From: Caldifarciminota bacterium RBG_13_43_14
GTDB lineage: Bacteria > Hydrothermota > Tepidihabitantia > SM23-42
DNA: 6,087 bases
Assembly (NCBI GenBank): GCA_001771735.1
Contig: MEUM01000158.1
Location: 6,352 to 12,438 of the forward strand
Direction: 5' to 3'
Every line of letters begins with the position of its first letter. The first letter of the stretch is position 1. Made by a program: the position numbers and the translations under genes. This document shows positions 5,781 to 6,087 of this stretch, piece by piece. The notes under the pieces are model-generated. The model searched no databases, had not been told where the DNA came from, and saw only the letters and a program-made list of their open reading frames with translations.

Positions 5781-6087
5781 GTGAAAATAGAAGTTGCCAT
5801 TCCCCATACTAAAAGCGACAGCTTCACTTATTCTGCACCAGATGGGCTCAATATCGGTGATCTGATCCAGGTGCCATTGCGTGATTCCTTACGTTATGGT
5901 ATCGTCGTAAATACAGACTCCCGCAGTTCTATTCCCAGGTTGAGGAATATTGATGCAGTGATCACAAAAAATTTTTTGTCACCGGCTTTAGTAAAATTAT
6001 ATAAATGGATAGCCGATTATTATATTTCCAGTTTAGGCGAAGTGTTGACCCTTGCTTTGCCGTCCAAGATCTGGAAAAAACATCGGG
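5781..6087 (+). CDS. priA: Primosomal protein N' (PriA helicase), N-terminal part
   Basis: Superfamily 2 DNA helicase that restarts stalled replication forks by recognising the fork's 3' end and loading the primosome. Translating from GTG at 5781 gives 102 residues that run off the right edge: MKIEVAIPHTKSDSFTYSAP, then GDLIQVPLRDSLRYGIVV, and later LVKLYKWIADYYISSLGEVL and LALPSKIW. This is the signature of the PriA 3'-end-binding domain (FTY, GDxVxVPL...GIVV, W(I/M)AxYYxxxxGE, ALP). The helicase and zinc-binding domains lie outside. A TGA at 5775-5777, inside the -10 hexamer and two codons upstream in frame, leaves GTG 5781 as the only start upstream of the conserved region. The gene diverges from the secreted-protein gene across 105 bp. 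Confidence 0.93.
   Translation, partial: MKIEVAIPHTKSDSFTYSAPDGLNIGDLIQVPLRDSLRYGIVVNTDSRSSIPRLRNIDAVITKNFLSPALVKLYKWIADYYISSLGEVLTLALPSKIWKKHR

Overview
This is a bacterial chromosomal window with housekeeping, energy-metabolism and accessory genes. I count eight protein genes; the first and last run off the edges. The C-terminal secretion-sorting domain, the group 3c-type [NiFe] hydrogenase and the mixed ribosome-binding-site usage suggest an anaerobic, uncultivated-type bacterium of the WOR-3 (Stahlbacteria) / Marinimicrobia / FCB-like kind. That placement is inference and weak; a phylogeny of TyrRS or PriA would settle it.

Left block (1-2039, + strand). The 3' half of a [NiFe] hydrogenase large subunit (MvhA-like) is followed by a 142-bp gap that holds a 27-bp perfect inverted repeat. 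Next comes the hydrogenase maturation protease, expected to trim the C-terminal tail of the large subunit. Its stop codon overlaps the start of a radical SAM activase of the NrdG2 type (ATGA overlap). The layout looks like a hydrogenase operon interrupted by a small palindromic element.

Middle block (2046-4040, + strand). A good sigma70-type promoter lies directly against the start codon of a 78-residue protein. That gene overlaps by 41 nt a nucleotidyltransferase of the MNT/AbiEii type, a candidate toxin-antitoxin-like pair that is clearly more AT-rich than its flanks. tyrS (tyrosyl-tRNA synthetase) follows after 2 nt, with its strong Shine-Dalgarno site inside the end of the nucleotidyltransferase gene. 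Its HIGH motif reads HLGF.

Right block (4041-6087). tyrS and a convergent gene for a secreted 514-residue protein (signal peptide, Ca-binding-like Asp repeats, T9SS type A-like C-terminal domain) are separated by a double-hairpin palindromic repeat. The secreted-protein gene is divergent from a GTG-started gene at the right edge that I identify as priA (primosomal helicase N', 5' third-domain part only). The 105-bp divergent region has promoters for both genes and three GTGAAAA repeats with an exact 11-bp period. Both the priA and the 78-residue-protein promoters place the -10 hexamer exactly 5 nt before the start codon, which predicts leaderless mRNAs.
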